Shown: positions 40,461-49,935, counted from the first letter of the stretch. The stretch is DNA of 64,000 nt from Clostridium carboxidivorans P7 (GCF_001038625.1 NZ_CP011803.1:4526001-4590000); one strand, 5' to 3'. The notes: generated by a model from the sequence alone, not told the origin. Numbers and translations are program-made.

Positions 40461-41408
40461 TTATTCAATTCCAAACATCTTTTCTACTCTTGATATATGT
40501 TTTTCTGCTTCGCTAAACATTTCCTGTATTATTTCTTCACAACTTTGTTCTTTGCATACTAGTCCTGATATTTGCCCTGCCATTACAGAACCATTATCTA
40601 CATCCCCATCTACTACCGCTCTTGAAAGTGCTCCTCTTCCTAATTCTTCATACTTTTCAATTGGAGCTCCCTCTTTTTCAAGTAACTGAAATTGTCTTGT
40701 AAGTTTGTTTCTTAAAACACGAACAGGATGTCCAGTAGGCCTTCCTGTAACTTGAGTATCTATATCTTTTGCATGTAATACTTTTTGCTTATAAGCCTCT
40801 GGAACTATACATTCATGAGCAACTAAAAATCTTGTTCCCACTTGTATTCCATCAACTCCAAGCATAAATGCTGCTGCTACTCCTCTTCCATCTCCTATTC
40901 CTCCTGCTGCAATTACTGGTATGCTTACAGCATCTACAACTTGTGGAACTAACGCCATAGTTGTAAGTTCACCTACATGGCCTCCTGACTCACATCCTTC
41001 TGCTATAACAGCATCTACACCAGCTCTCTCCATTCTTTTAGCTAATGCTACAGATGCAACTACAGGTATAACCTTTATATCATATTCTTTCCACATGTCT
41101 ATGTATTTTCCAGGGTTTCCAGCTCCAGTAGTTACTACTTTAACACCTTCTTCACAAACCATTTTAGCTACTGCCTCTGCAGTTTCTCCAAGTAACATTA
41201 TATTTACTCCAAATGGTTTATCTGTAAGCTTCTTTGCTTTACGTATCTCTTCTCTCACCCATTCTACTGGTGCATTGCCTGTAATAATTCCTAGACCTCC
41301 AGCATTAGACACTGCTGCTGCTAAAGAACTATCAGCAATTCGAGCCATCCCACCTTGAATAATAGGATATTTTATCTTCACCATTTGCGCAAATTTGGAA
41401 TTAATCAT
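40461..41408 (-). CDS. fabK: Enoyl-ACP reductase II (FMN-dependent)
   Basis: 315 residues. The 2-nitropropane-dioxygenase-like TIM barrel reads YPIIQGGMARIADSSLAAAVSNAGGLGIITG, with EGCESGGHVGE and AAGGIGDGRGVAAAFMLGVDGIQVGTRF. The position inside the fab cluster identifies it as the triclosan-insensitive enoyl reductase rather than a nitronate enzyme. No fabI is present in the cluster. Confidence 0.95.
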   Translation of the reverse strand: MINSKFAQMVKIKYPIIQGGMARIADSSLAAAVSNAGGLGIITGNAPVEWVREEIRKAKKLTDKPFGVNIMLLGETAEAVAKMVCEEGVKVVTTGAGNPGKYIDMWKEYDIKVIPVVASVALAKRMERAGVDAVIAEGCESGGHVGELTTMALVPQVVDAVSIPVIAAGGIGDGRGVAAAFMLGVDGIQVGTRFLVAHECIVPEAYKQKVLHAKDIDTQVTGRPTGHPVRVLRNKLTRQFQLLEKEGAPIEKYEELGRGALSRAVVDGDVDNGSVMAGQISGLVCKEQSCEEIIQEMFSEAEKHISRVEKMFGIE

Positions 41409-41445
41409 AGTTTTTCCTCCTAAACATCAATAATTTTTTATTACG

Positions 41446-41673
41446 TTACATACCTTTTGTTTTTTCTTCAACAAACCTTACAGCTTCACTTACAGTTGTT
41501 ATAGCTTCTGCATCTTCTATCTGTACTCCAAATTGTTCTTCTATCTCTATTACTATTTGAAAAAATCCCAATGAATCTACTCCTAATTCCTCAAAAGATG
41601 TATTCATTGTAATTTTATCTTGCTGCATTCCCAGTTGTTCCTCTATTATCCTTTTTATTTTGTCAAATACCAT
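41446..41673 (-). CDS. acpP: Acyl carrier protein
   Basis: 75 residues, acidic and helical. The phosphopantetheine serine lies in EELGVDSLGFFQIVIEIEEQ; the usual DSLD is DSLG here. It carries the growing acyl chain for every enzyme in the operon. It sits between fabH and fabK. Confidence 0.95.
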   Translation of the reverse strand: MVFDKIKRIIEEQLGMQQDKITMNTSFEELGVDSLGFFQIVIEIEEQFGVQIEDAEAITTVSEAVRFVEEKTKGM

Positions 41674-41695
41674 TTAATTCTCTCCCAATTTTATG

Positions 41696-42676
41696 CTACC
41701 ATTCAATTGCTATTCCTCCATAGGTGAGTCCACCGCCAAAGCCTATAAGTAAAATTTTATCTCCTGTTTTTAATAAGTTTTTCTGATTCATTTCATCTAA
41801 AGCAATTCCAATAGTAGCTGCAGAAGTATTTCCAAATTTGTCTAAATTAACATAAAACTTATCTTCACTTACTCCTAATTTTTTAGCTGCAAATTCTATT
41901 ATTCTATAATTTGCTTGATGAAGAACTATATACTTTATTTCATCCATTGAACAATTTATCTTTTCTAAAAGTTCTTCTGTTGATTGTAATATGGTTTTAA
42001 CTGCAAATTTAAATATTTCTCTTCCGTTCATTTCCACATAGCTATTTACATTAACATCTATATCCTTTTTATCAGTGTATGGATTTACCACTGGTACAGC
42101 TTTTGAGACTAGGTACTGACCTTTGCTGCCATCAGATCCATTACATATAGCCAGTATACTTTCTCTATCTGATTCACTTAATACAGCAGCTGCTGCTCCA
42201 TCCCCAAATAGCACACAAGTGCTCCTATCTTCCCAATTTAATACTTTGGAAAGTGTTTCTGCTCCTATAACTAAAACCTTCTTTACACTTCCTGTTCTTA
42301 TAAATTGAGTAGCTATATTAATTCCATAAACAAATCCAGAACAAGCTGCTGATATATCAAAACAAGTAGCATTTACTGCTAATATATTTTTCTGAACCAA
42401 ACATGCTGTAGAAGGAATAAAATTATCTGGAGTGGATGTAGCCACAATAATTAGATCAATTTCTTCTGGCTTTACTTTTGATTGTTCTAGCGCTTTTAAA
42501 GCAGCTTTAGATGCCATATCTGAAGTATCCTCACCTTCAGATATTCTTCTCTCTTTTATACCTGTTCTACTACTTATCCATTCATCACTTGTATCTACAA
42601 TACAAGATAAATCATCATTAGTTACAATCCTTGGTGGTACATAACTTCCTGTACCCATAATTTGTACCTTATTCAT
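41696..42676 (-). CDS. fabH: 3-oxoacyl-ACP synthase III
   Basis: 326 residues. Active-site Cys in DISAACSGFVYG, His in VLHQANYRI and Asn in KFGNTSAATI. It starts chains by condensing acyl-CoA with malonyl-ACP. Its start overlaps the fabT stop by 8 nt. Confidence 0.97.
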   Translation of the reverse strand: MNKVQIMGTGSYVPPRIVTNDDLSCIVDTSDEWISSRTGIKERRISEGEDTSDMASKAALKALEQSKVKPEEIDLIIVATSTPDNFIPSTACLVQKNILAVNATCFDISAACSGFVYGINIATQFIRTGSVKKVLVIGAETLSKVLNWEDRSTCVLFGDGAAAAVLSESDRESILAICNGSDGSKGQYLVSKAVPVVNPYTDKKDIDVNVNSYVEMNGREIFKFAVKTILQSTEELLEKINCSMDEIKYIVLHQANYRIIEFAAKKLGVSEDKFYVNLDKFGNTSAATIGIALDEMNQKNLLKTGDKILLIGFGGGLTYGGIAIEW

Positions 42677-43145
42677 TAATTTTCTCCTTATAGCTAGTTT
42701 TTAAATTATACTTAGATTTAAAAAAAACATTAAGCTTTTCTAAGGATTTAATCAAAATTTCTTCTTCTTCTTCATTAAGTCCTTCTATTGCTTCTTTTAC
42801 CATGTCATGATGAAATTTTCCATGAATTCTATAAGCTAATTTTCCTCTTTTATTTAATCTAATAAATACTATTCTTCTATCCTGTTCACTTCTTCTTCTT
42901 TCAACATAACCCTTTCTAACTAAATGACTTATAGCTGTCGTTAGCGTGCCTAACGTTATATTTAATTCAACTGCTACTTCTGTCATAGTTCTAGGCTTAT
43001 ACATTCCTATGGCCTCAATAGTATGAATTTCTGTAACAGATAGATCCTTGAAAACACCAGACTGAAGAGCTTTTTGTTCTATTTCTAGTATATCATTAAA
43101 AGTATCTACTAAAAGTTCATTCAAAACATCTATTCTCCTATTCAA
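42669..43145 (-). CDS. fabT: MarR-family regulator of fatty-acid synthesis
   Basis: 158 residues. The winged helix-turn-helix is MTEVAVELNITLGTLTTAISHLVRKGYVERRRSEQDRRIVFIRL. Position directly before fabH and overlap with it match FabT of streptococci and clostridia, a repressor that responds to acyl-ACP. A FabT-like palindrome is found 1.2 kb upstream at the promoter of the preceding flavin gene (44346-44366). Confidence 0.9.
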   Translation of the reverse strand: MNRRIDVLNELLVDTFNDILEIEQKALQSGVFKDLSVTEIHTIEAIGMYKPRTMTEVAVELNITLGTLTTAISHLVRKGYVERRRSEQDRRIVFIRLNKRGKLAYRIHGKFHHDMVKEAIEGLNEEEEEILIKSLEKLNVFFKSKYNLKTSYKEKINE

Positions 43146-43237
43146 TTAAATCACCACTTTAAATTTATATTTATAAAAAGCTCTTAAATAACTTGGGCCA
43201 TTTTAATGATTTTATCACCCTATAAATCTAATTTTAA

Positions 43238-44317
43238 TTAGCCTTTATAATTTTTTTCAGCTTCTGTTACCAATTCATCTATTAATTCTTTTACAGTAAC
43301 AATTTTATCTATTCTATAAGCATTACTACCTGTAAAAATAAGTCCTTCATCAAGGTTTCCTCTTACTGCTTGAACTAATGCCTTTGATATACAATAAGGA
43401 GTACTCTTAGGATTACACTTTTTTAAGCAATTAAAGCAACTTGTAGGTGCTATTCTACCTTTTTCAACTCGCTTTATTAGTTCATTTCTTATAGCTCTTC
43501 CTGGAAGACCTACAGGACTTTGTATAACTTTAATATCATCTTTTTTTGAATCCACATAGGCTTTTTTAAACTTTTCATCAGCATCACATTCTTCTGTTGC
43601 TACAAAACGTGTACCCATCTGAACTCCTGCAGCTCCTAATTCTAAAAATTTAGCAATATCGGCTCCAGTGTATACTCCGCCTGCTGCTATTACAGGTATA
43701 TGTTTTCCATATTCCTCTTCAAAAGGTTTTATTGCTTCTATTACCTCAGTTACAATCTCCTCAAGAGATCTTTTATTTTCTTCTAGCAATTGTTCTGGAT
43801 GGAATCCTAAATGTCCTCCAGCTTCAGGTCCTTCAACTACAACCATGTCAGGAATTCTATTATATTTTTTACTCCAATGCTTTATAATAACTGAAGCTGA
43901 TTTTCCTGAAGAAGCAATAGGCGCTATTTTTACATTACTTCCTTCAACAAGCTTAGGCAATAATAAAGGGAGTCCTGCACCAGATATAATTACATCTACT
44001 TTCTCATCCACACAAGCTTTTACCATTTGATCATAATTGTTAATGGCAACCATTATGTTGACTCCTATAATGCCCTTTGGGCTTATTTCTTTTGCCTTTT
44101 TTATTTCCTGCCTTAAAGCTCTGATATTAGCTTCTTTTGTATTTGTTTGAAAATCTGGTTCTCTATATCCTATCTGAACTGAAGATATTACACCGATACC
44201 ACCTTCATTTGCTACTGCTGATGAAAGTTTGTAACCGGAAACACCTACTCCCATACCGCCTTGAATAATAGGTACTTCAGCTTTTAGTTCTCCTATGACT
44301 AATGGTGGTAATTTCAT
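43238..44317 (-). CDS. NAD(P)H-dependent flavin oxidoreductase, nitronate monooxygenase/FabK-like
   Basis: 359 residues. The same TIM-barrel family as fabK: VPIIQGGMGVGVSGYKLSSAVANEGGIGVISS, VEGPEAGGHLGFH and AAGGVYTGADIAKFLELGAAGVQMGTRF. A C-terminal cysteine cluster (CFNCLKKCNPKSTPYC) is absent from FabK and could bind metal or an Fe-S centre. It is the first gene behind the operator-bearing promoter and probably heads the fatty-acid operon. Substrate unknown. Confidence 0.85.
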   Translation of the reverse strand: MKLPPLVIGELKAEVPIIQGGMGVGVSGYKLSSAVANEGGIGVISSVQIGYREPDFQTNTKEANIRALRQEIKKAKEISPKGIIGVNIMVAINNYDQMVKACVDEKVDVIISGAGLPLLLPKLVEGSNVKIAPIASSGKSASVIIKHWSKKYNRIPDMVVVEGPEAGGHLGFHPEQLLEENKRSLEEIVTEVIEAIKPFEEEYGKHIPVIAAGGVYTGADIAKFLELGAAGVQMGTRFVATEECDADEKFKKAYVDSKKDDIKVIQSPVGLPGRAIRNELIKRVEKGRIAPTSCFNCLKKCNPKSTPYCISKALVQAVRGNLDEGLIFTGSNAYRIDKIVTVKELIDELVTEAEKNYKG

Positions 44318-44345
44318 CTAATCGTCTCCTTTAAAATGATTTTTC

Positions 44346-44366
44346 ACTATCAAATATTTTGATAGT
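44346..44366 (-). promoter_or_regulatory. FabT-like operator
   Basis: Perfect palindrome ACTATCAAA-TAT-TTTGATAGT. It resembles the streptococcal FabT box (TTTGATTATCAAA) and lies just downstream of the -10 element. Confidence 0.75.
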
Positions 44367-44369
44367 CAA

Positions 44370-44398
44370 AGTATATATTAAAACAATTTAACTGTCAA
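44370..44398 (-). promoter_or_regulatory. Promoter of the flavin oxidoreductase-fabT-fab/acc operon
   Basis: Minus strand: TTGACA (44393-44398), 17-nt spacer, TATACT (44370-44375). No other comparable promoter was seen upstream of fabT, so the ~11 kb may be one transcript. Confidence 0.8.
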
Positions 44399-44449
44399 CG
44401 TTTTTTACATAAAATTCATTTTATGAAATTTATTTCAACATGCAAAATT

Positions 44450-44483
44450 AAAATAAGCATATCATCCATAATATGCTTATTTT
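44450..44483 (-). terminator. Terminator after the M23 peptidase gene
   Basis: Arms AAAATAAGCATAT / ATATGCTTATTTT with an 8-nt loop. Confidence 0.82.
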
Positions 44484-44500
44484 GTTTAAAAATTAACTCT

Positions 44501-45526
44501 TTACTGTAAGTATTTTAATGGATTCTCAGGTTTTCCATTTACCCTAACTTCAAAATGTACATGAGGTCCTGTACTCCTTCCCGTACTTCCAACTTCTCCT
44601 ATCTTTTGTCCACGCTTTACATACTCCCCCACATTAGAACATATTTTACTGCAATGAGCATAAACAGTTTGCATGCCATTACCATGATCTATTTTTATTA
44701 CATTACCATATCCATCTTCCCATTCTGTACAAAAAACTTTACCGTCCATAGCGGCACAAATAGGTGCTCCCATAGATGCTCCTATATCTATCCCCTGATG
44801 CACAGTTCCCCATCTTGCACCAAAAGGTGATGTTATAGTACCTTGAGAAGGTATACCCATACGACTAGCTTTACTAGAAACACCTCTTGAAAGAGTTGAA
44901 TTACTCTCATCACTTCTTAATGAATTTTGTTCTATATTCTTTGAAAATTTTATAATTGGATTTTTAGAATTAGTCTCTATTTTTTTAATAGTTTGCTCTA
45001 CAGTATTTACTCTTCCTATTTCTATACTTTCATTTATATATGTTATATGATTTACAAGTTTTAGGTCATCCTTTTCTTCTTTATATAAATTCTTTATTTC
45101 ATCTAATGTCTTCCTAATCTCTGCTTCATTAGCAAGTACAGCAACTTCTTTTCCATCAGATTTCATTAAAACTGCATTTACCTTTGTATTACTATTTTCC
45201 AAAATAAGCTTCTTTATATCTACAGAATTCTGTAGGCTATTAATATTATCAAAATGTTTTTTTATAAATTTTATATCATCTTTAAAATTCACCTTTCCAA
45301 ATCTCTTTTCTAGGTCTTTTTTTACATTACCCTCCATATTGTAAAACTGTTCTTTATCTGTAACATAACCTACCACTTTACCATTAATATGTATTTCATA
45401 ACAATTAGGCTTATTATTATATAAATATCTGAGTAACACTGCTGAAGTAATAATAATTATTAGTAAACTTAAATATATTTTACTTCTATTATTTGAATGC
45501 AAAGTTATCATTCCTTTCTTAGACAT
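44501..45526 (-). CDS. M23-family metallopeptidase, membrane-anchored
   Basis: 341 residues. One N-terminal membrane segment (IYLSLLIIIITSAVLL, residues 17-32) places the rest outside the cell. The LytM/M23 domain at 225-341 has GTVHQGIDIG (zinc His/Asp) and GPHVHFEVRVNGKPENP (HxH). It should cut peptidoglycan cross-links. The middle part contains a G5/LysM-like region without a clear motif. Divergent from the dnaD-like gene. Confidence 0.9.
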   Translation of the reverse strand: MSKKGMITLHSNNRSKIYLSLLIIIITSAVLLRYLYNNKPNCYEIHINGKVVGYVTDKEQFYNMEGNVKKDLEKRFGKVNFKDDIKFIKKHFDNINSLQNSVDIKKLILENSNTKVNAVLMKSDGKEVAVLANEAEIRKTLDEIKNLYKEEKDDLKLVNHITYINESIEIGRVNTVEQTIKKIETNSKNPIIKFSKNIEQNSLRSDESNSTLSRGVSSKASRMGIPSQGTITSPFGARWGTVHQGIDIGASMGAPICAAMDGKVFCTEWEDGYGNVIKIDHGNGMQTVYAHCSKICSNVGEYVKRGQKIGEVGSTGRSTGPHVHFEVRVNGKPENPLKYLQ

Positions 45527-45688
45527 TATATTTTTACCCTTACCTATTTATTGTTCCTAAAATTGTAAAAAATATTACCTAATTTAAAAAAGTTTTTTCA
45601 TTGTTATACAAATTTTATTTTGTTATAATTATTTATTAGAAGAACTTTTTTTAAAATTAAACCATATTAAAGGTAGGTTATAGAAAAT

Positions 45689-46669
45689 ATGAGTACTTTT
45701 GTATTTAAAAGTAAGAACTCTAATTACACTCCTGTAAGTAATATTTTTATAGATAAATTTATGCCAAAGGCCCGGGGAGAATTTGTAAAAGTATATCTTC
45801 TAGGGCTAAAATATTGCGTATCTGGTGAATTAGGGGTTAGTTCGCAAATAATGGCAAGTGCTTTACATCTCCTTGAAACAGATGTATTAAATGCATGGAA
45901 CTATTGGAATGATGAAAATGTAATTAGGATGGTCCCTATAGACAATATGGGCAATTACAATATTGAGTTTCTTAATTTAACTGATTCTCCTGAGGAGAAT
46001 CCCAAAAACATAAACTTACTGGAGGAATTAAACAAAAATTCCACAAAGGATATGCTTCAAGATATAGAAAAACTCCTCGGAAGACCTCTATCCTCAAAGG
46101 AAATGACCATGTACATAGGATGGCTAAAAGATTTTAATTTTTCTCCTGAAATTATTCTTTTACTTATTCAATATTGTGCATCAAAGGGAAAAACAGATTG
46201 TAGATATATTGAAAAAATTGCTCTAGCTTGGTTTGATGCAAAAATTAAAAATATAGATGACGCCCAAGCCTTTATAAAAAAGCATGAAGACAAGTGGATT
46301 AATATAAGAAAAATATTGAACTACTTAGGTATAAAAGATGCAGAAATTATGAAGCCACAAGAAGATATGTTAAACAAGTGGATTACCACTTATAAGTTTC
46401 CTATTGATGTTATATATAAAGCCTGTGAAATATGCTTTCAGCGTATAAATAAGACAGACTTTAAATATATTGATGGTATACTTACAAGTTGGAACAAAGA
46501 TAATATTAAAACTGTAGATGATGTAAACAAAAAAAATACTAAAAAAGTTTACCATAAAAATAATTCAACTTATAAAAATAATTCTTCTAATAGTACATTT
46601 AATAATTTCGAACAAAGAAACTATGATTTTGAGGATTTAGAAAAAAAACTGCTAGGATGGGATAAATAA
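45689..46669 (+). CDS. DnaD-domain primosome protein
   Basis: 326 residues. The N-terminal winged helix (residues 20-80) is followed by two DnaD-type C-terminal (DnaB_2) repeats: IEKLLGRPLSSKEMTMYIGWLKDFNFSPEIILLLIQYCA, and DMLNKWITTYKFPIDVIYKACEIC...FKYIDGILTSWNKDNI. In Firmicutes such proteins help load DnaB helicase at origins. Its stop overlaps the start of the dnaI-like gene by one base. Confidence 0.88.
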   Translation: MSTFVFKSKNSNYTPVSNIFIDKFMPKARGEFVKVYLLGLKYCVSGELGVSSQIMASALHLLETDVLNAWNYWNDENVIRMVPIDNMGNYNIEFLNLTDSPEENPKNINLLEELNKNSTKDMLQDIEKLLGRPLSSKEMTMYIGWLKDFNFSPEIILLLIQYCASKGKTDCRYIEKIALAWFDAKIKNIDDAQAFIKKHEDKWINIRKILNYLGIKDAEIMKPQEDMLNKWITTYKFPIDVIYKACEICFQRINKTDFKYIDGILTSWNKDNIKTVDDVNKKNTKKVYHKNNSTYKNNSSNSTFNNFEQRNYDFEDLEKKLLGWDK

Positions 46670-47652
46670 TGGTTAAGGGATATCAAAGCAACATAATTAA
46701 GGTATATGAAAATATACGTAAATTTGAAGAAAAATCTCTCAATAAAAGAAGAGAAGAAATTCAAAATAAATTTCCTCAAATTATAGATATAGAGCGTGAA
46801 ATTGGGAAACTATGTGTTAGGCTTTCAATAACTATACTTAACAATTCAGAAAATAAAGAGAATGAATTAAAGAAACTAAAAGAAAAAATTACTGATCTTA
46901 GGATAAAAAAATCTGAAATGTTAGTAAGTAATAACTACCCTTTAGACTACTTAGACATGCATTACATGTGCAATAAATGTAAGGATACTGGATTTATTGG
47001 AACTCAAAAATGCAGCTGCTATAAGCAAAAACTTGTAGCGCTGTACTATGAAAACTCTGAATTAAAAACTATACTTGAAAAAAATAATTTTAGCAATTTT
47101 AATTTTGAACTTTATTCACCTCATAAAAGTGATGATGTACGTAAAAGCCCTAGAAAAAACCTTGAAGATATAGTTTCAAAATCATGGAATTTCATAGAAA
47201 GCTTTTCTTCTTCCGATGAAAACATGTTATTTTTGGGTAATTCAGGTACTGGAAAGAGTTTCTTATCCTATTGCATTGCTAAAGAACTTTTAGATAGGGG
47301 CCATTTAGTAGTATATAGAACTGCTGAAACATTAATTCATGACTTAAAACAGATTAGGTTTAACAATTCTGATGAACTTGAAGACTTGCTTATAAATTGT
47401 GATCTTCTTATAATTGATGATTTAGGTTCTGAACAAATTACTGATTTTTCTAAAACAGAATTATTTAATCTTCTAAATATAAAATTACTTAAAAATCGCA
47501 AAATGCTAATTTCCACAAACTGTGGTTTAGAAGAACTATTAAAAAATTATTCTGAAAGAATTTCGTCAAGACTTTTAGGAGAATTCACACTATGCAAATT
47601 TTATGGTGATGATATAAGAATAGGTCAAAACATTAAAAATAGAAAATATTAA
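46669..47652 (+). CDS. DnaI/DnaC-like helicase loader ATPase
   Basis: 327 residues. An N-terminal zinc motif (CNKCKDTGFIGTQKCSC) precedes the AAA+ core: Walker A LGNSGTGKSFLSYCIA, Walker B LLIIDDLGSEQ, and sensor STNCGLEELLKNYSERISSRL. It acts with the preceding DnaD-like protein to place DnaB helicase on DNA. Followed by a strong terminator. Confidence 0.92.
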   Translation: MVKGYQSNIIKVYENIRKFEEKSLNKRREEIQNKFPQIIDIEREIGKLCVRLSITILNNSENKENELKKLKEKITDLRIKKSEMLVSNNYPLDYLDMHYMCNKCKDTGFIGTQKCSCYKQKLVALYYENSELKTILEKNNFSNFNFELYSPHKSDDVRKSPRKNLEDIVSKSWNFIESFSSSDENMLFLGNSGTGKSFLSYCIAKELLDRGHLVVYRTAETLIHDLKQIRFNNSDELEDLLINCDLLIIDDLGSEQITDFSKTELFNLLNIKLLKNRKMLISTNCGLEELLKNYSERISSRLLGEFTLCKFYGDDIRIGQNIKNRKY

Positions 47653-47657
47653 TTTTA

Positions 47658-47690
47658 AAATATCTTTTGCTTTAATGGCAAAAGATATTT
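47658..47690 (+). terminator. Terminator after the helicase loader gene
   Basis: Arms AAATATCTTTTGC / GCAAAAGATATTT, then TTTTAT. Confidence 0.88.
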
Positions 47691-47730
47691 TTTATCATTG
47701 CTTTATTATATTAAAATTATTATAATAAAA

Positions 47731-47763
47731 AAAACATTGAATGTCATACGACATTCAATGTTT

Positions 47764-47764
<1 letters not shown>
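47731..47764 (-). terminator. Terminator of the tRNA cluster
   Basis: 15-nt arms around AACATTGAATGTC / GACATTCAATGTT; on the minus strand a TTTTTTTTATTAT tail follows. Confidence 0.88.
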
Positions 47765-47839
<75 letters not shown>

Positions 47840-47847
47840 AAACTATA

Positions 47848-47924
47848 TGGCGACCTAGAAGGGACTCGAACCCTCGACCTTCGGCGTGACAGGCCGACAC
47901 TCTAACCAACTGAGCCACTAGGCC
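47848..47924 (-). tRNA. tRNA-Asp(GTC), copy 2 of cassette
   Basis: 77 nt with CCA encoded. Acceptor GGCCTAG/CTAGGTC, anticodon loop CTGTCAC gives GTC (aspartate). Confidence 0.95.
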
Positions 47925-47929
47925 ATATA

Positions 47930-48005
47930 TGGTGGGCACAACAGGGCTCGAACCTGTGACCCTCTGCTTGTAAGGCAGATGCTCTCCCAGCTGAGCTATG
48001 CGCCC
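47930..48005 (-). tRNA. tRNA-Val(TAC), copy 2 of cassette
   Basis: 76 nt with CCA encoded. Acceptor GGGCGCA/TGTGCCC, anticodon loop CTTACAA gives TAC (valine GTA). Confidence 0.95.
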
Positions 48006-48010
48006 ATATA

Positions 48011-48085
48011 TGGTGACCCCTACGGGATTCGAACCCATGTTACCACCGTGAAAGGGTGGTGTCTTAACCGCTTGACCAAGGGGCC
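48011..48085 (-). tRNA. tRNA-Glu(TTC), copy 2 of cassette
   Basis: 75 nt with CCA encoded. Acceptor GGCCCCT/AGGGGTC, anticodon loop CTTTCAC gives TTC (glutamate). Confidence 0.95.
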
Positions 48086-48099
48086 TTATTAAATTTTTT

Positions 48100-48175
<76 letters not shown>

Positions 48176-48182
48176 GAATATA

Positions 48183-48259
48183 TGGCGACCTAGAAGGGAC
48201 TCGAACCCTCGACCTTCGGCGTGACAGGCCGACACTCTAACCAACTGAGCCACTAGGCC
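48183..48259 (-). tRNA. tRNA-Asp(GTC), copy 1 of cassette
   Basis: Same sequence as 47848-47924; anticodon GTC. Confidence 0.95.
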
Positions 48260-48264
48260 ATATA

Positions 48265-48340
48265 TGGTGGGCACAACAGGGCTCGAACCTGTGACCCTCT
48301 GCTTGTAAGGCAGATGCTCTCCCAGCTGAGCTATGCGCCC
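48265..48340 (-). tRNA. tRNA-Val(TAC), copy 1 of cassette
   Basis: Same sequence as 47930-48005; anticodon TAC. Confidence 0.95.
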
Positions 48341-48345
48341 ATATA

Positions 48346-48420
48346 TGGTGACCCCTACGGGATTCGAACCCATGTTACCACCGTGAAAGGGTGGTGTCTT
48401 AACCGCTTGACCAAGGGGCC
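48346..48420 (-). tRNA. tRNA-Glu(TTC), copy 1 of cassette; first in transcript
   Basis: Same sequence as 48011-48085; anticodon TTC. It is nearest the promoter at 48474-48502. Confidence 0.95.
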
Positions 48421-48473
48421 TTATTCATATTTTTATCAGTCATTCGCTATTACTTAGCGACCCGACATAGACT

Positions 48474-48502
48474 ATAATACAAGATTTTCACGAAAGTGTC
48501 AA
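48474..48502 (-). promoter_or_regulatory. Promoter of the tRNA cluster
   Basis: Minus strand: TTGACA (48497-48502), 17-nt spacer, TATTAT (48474-48479). A TCGCTA/TAGCGA leader hairpin lies between it and the first tRNA. Confidence 0.8.
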
Positions 48503-48591
48503 CATATTTTTTAAAACTTTTTTTATTTTTTTTATTTTTTTGTTAAAATCCCTTATATATCAACACTTTAAGTCATTTTAATTTTTTAATA

Positions 48592-49407
48592 TTAATAATC
48601 CTTTGAACCAATGTGGCCTATATGTTCCATAATTATAAGTGCAGTATCTTCTATTGCTCTCTTTGTAACATCTATTATTTTACAATTAAATCTTCTCATA
48701 AGTTTATCTGCAAATTCTAATTCTTGAAGCACTCTTTCCGCATTAGCATACTGTATTTCCCTTGAAGATGAAGAAAATTTATCTAATCTATGTTTTCGAA
48801 TTTCAATAAGCTGCATAGGATCTATAGTAAGACCTATTATCTTCCTTCTATCTACTTCGAATAATTCTTCTGGTATAGGTACCTCTGGCATTAATGGAAC
48901 ATTTAAAGCCTTTATTCCTTTATTAGCTAAATACATACATAAAGGAGTTTTTGAAGTTCTAGAAAGCCCTATTAAAATTACATCAGCATGTTTTATACCT
49001 GCATTATCCTTACTATCGTCATATTGCATAGCAAATTCCATAGCTCTTATTTTTTTATAATACTCAGAATCCATTTCCCAAATAGCTCCTGGTCTATAAT
49101 TAGGTATTTTGTTTAATATCATTGATGCCATACTTATACAAGGACCCAATACATTGGTTATATGTATACCCTCTTCTATACACCTTTGTACAAGAAATTC
49201 TCTAACATCTACTAAGACTATAGTAGATATTATCATAATATTTTTTTTATCTTCTAAATTGTTTATAAACTCATTTACATGTTCAAAACTTTTTATATAA
49301 GGCACCCTTTTAACTTTTACATCTTCAGAAAATAAACTTGAAGTTGCTTTTGCAACTTGCTCAGCTGTCTCTCCTATAGAATCAGACACCGCATATATTG
49401 TCAACAT
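48592..49407 (-). CDS. Pyruvate, phosphate dikinase regulatory protein (PPDK kinase/pyrophosphorylase)
   Basis: 271 residues, the normal length for DUF299. YAVSDSIGETAEQVAKA begins the protein and the P-loop-like GLSRTSKTPLCMYLANKG lies near residue 150. It adds phosphate from ADP to a threonine of pyruvate phosphate dikinase and removes it again, switching gluconeogenic flux. The dikinase itself is not in view. SD AAGGGGGG is ahead of the ATG. Confidence 0.93.
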   Translation of the reverse strand: MLTIYAVSDSIGETAEQVAKATSSLFSEDVKVKRVPYIKSFEHVNEFINNLEDKKNIMIISTIVLVDVREFLVQRCIEEGIHITNVLGPCISMASMILNKIPNYRPGAIWEMDSEYYKKIRAMEFAMQYDDSKDNAGIKHADVILIGLSRTSKTPLCMYLANKGIKALNVPLMPEVPIPEELFEVDRRKIIGLTIDPMQLIEIRKHRLDKFSSSSREIQYANAERVLQELEFADKLMRRFNCKIIDVTKRAIEDTALIIMEHIGHIGSKDY

Positions 49408-49431
49408 AAATTAATTTCCCCCCTTTAAGAC

Positions 49432-49803
49432 TTATAAATTTCCAAGTTCCACAAGTGCACATCCCTCTATAGCTATAATACCTTTATTTTTGCATAAACT
49501 CAATATGTCAGTACTGCCAGCTCCAGGTTGTATTAATATTTTTTTAATGTTTAAACTTTCTGCATCTTGTACTATTTTTAATCCAATTACAGGATTTATA
49601 CATAAATCTATTACATCTATGTCAAAGGGTACTTCATCAAGAGACTTGTAAACCTTACCTGTAGTATCCCTAGGATTAACACCTTCCACATTAAATCCCG
49701 CATTCTTTAATTGATTCAATATTTTAAAGGCATACTTCTCCTCTTTTAACACATCACCTACTACCACCCAGTTTTTATAATTTAATAATTCATGAGCTAT
49801 CAT
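49432..49803 (-). CDS. CoA-binding domain protein
   Basis: 123 residues, all one CoA_binding_2 Rossmann domain: VVVGDVLKEEKYAFKILNQLKNAGFNVEGVNP and ILIQPGAGSTDIL near the end. Family members bind CoA, but the role is unknown. It ends 24 nt upstream of the PPDK regulator start on the same strand, so likely co-transcribed with it. Confidence 0.85.
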   Translation of the reverse strand: MIAHELLNYKNWVVVGDVLKEEKYAFKILNQLKNAGFNVEGVNPRDTTGKVYKSLDEVPFDIDVIDLCINPVIGLKIVQDAESLNIKKILIQPGAGSTDILSLCKNKGIIAIEGCALVELGNL

Positions 49804-49935
49804 AATCTTTTTCTCCTTTCATCAATTTATAATAGTATTATATACAAAATAATCTTAAATATAAAAAATTCTATTTTAAAATATTATATTTAAGGTAAAA
49901 TAGTATATAGTATCTTTTAAGGGGAGTTGTTAAAA

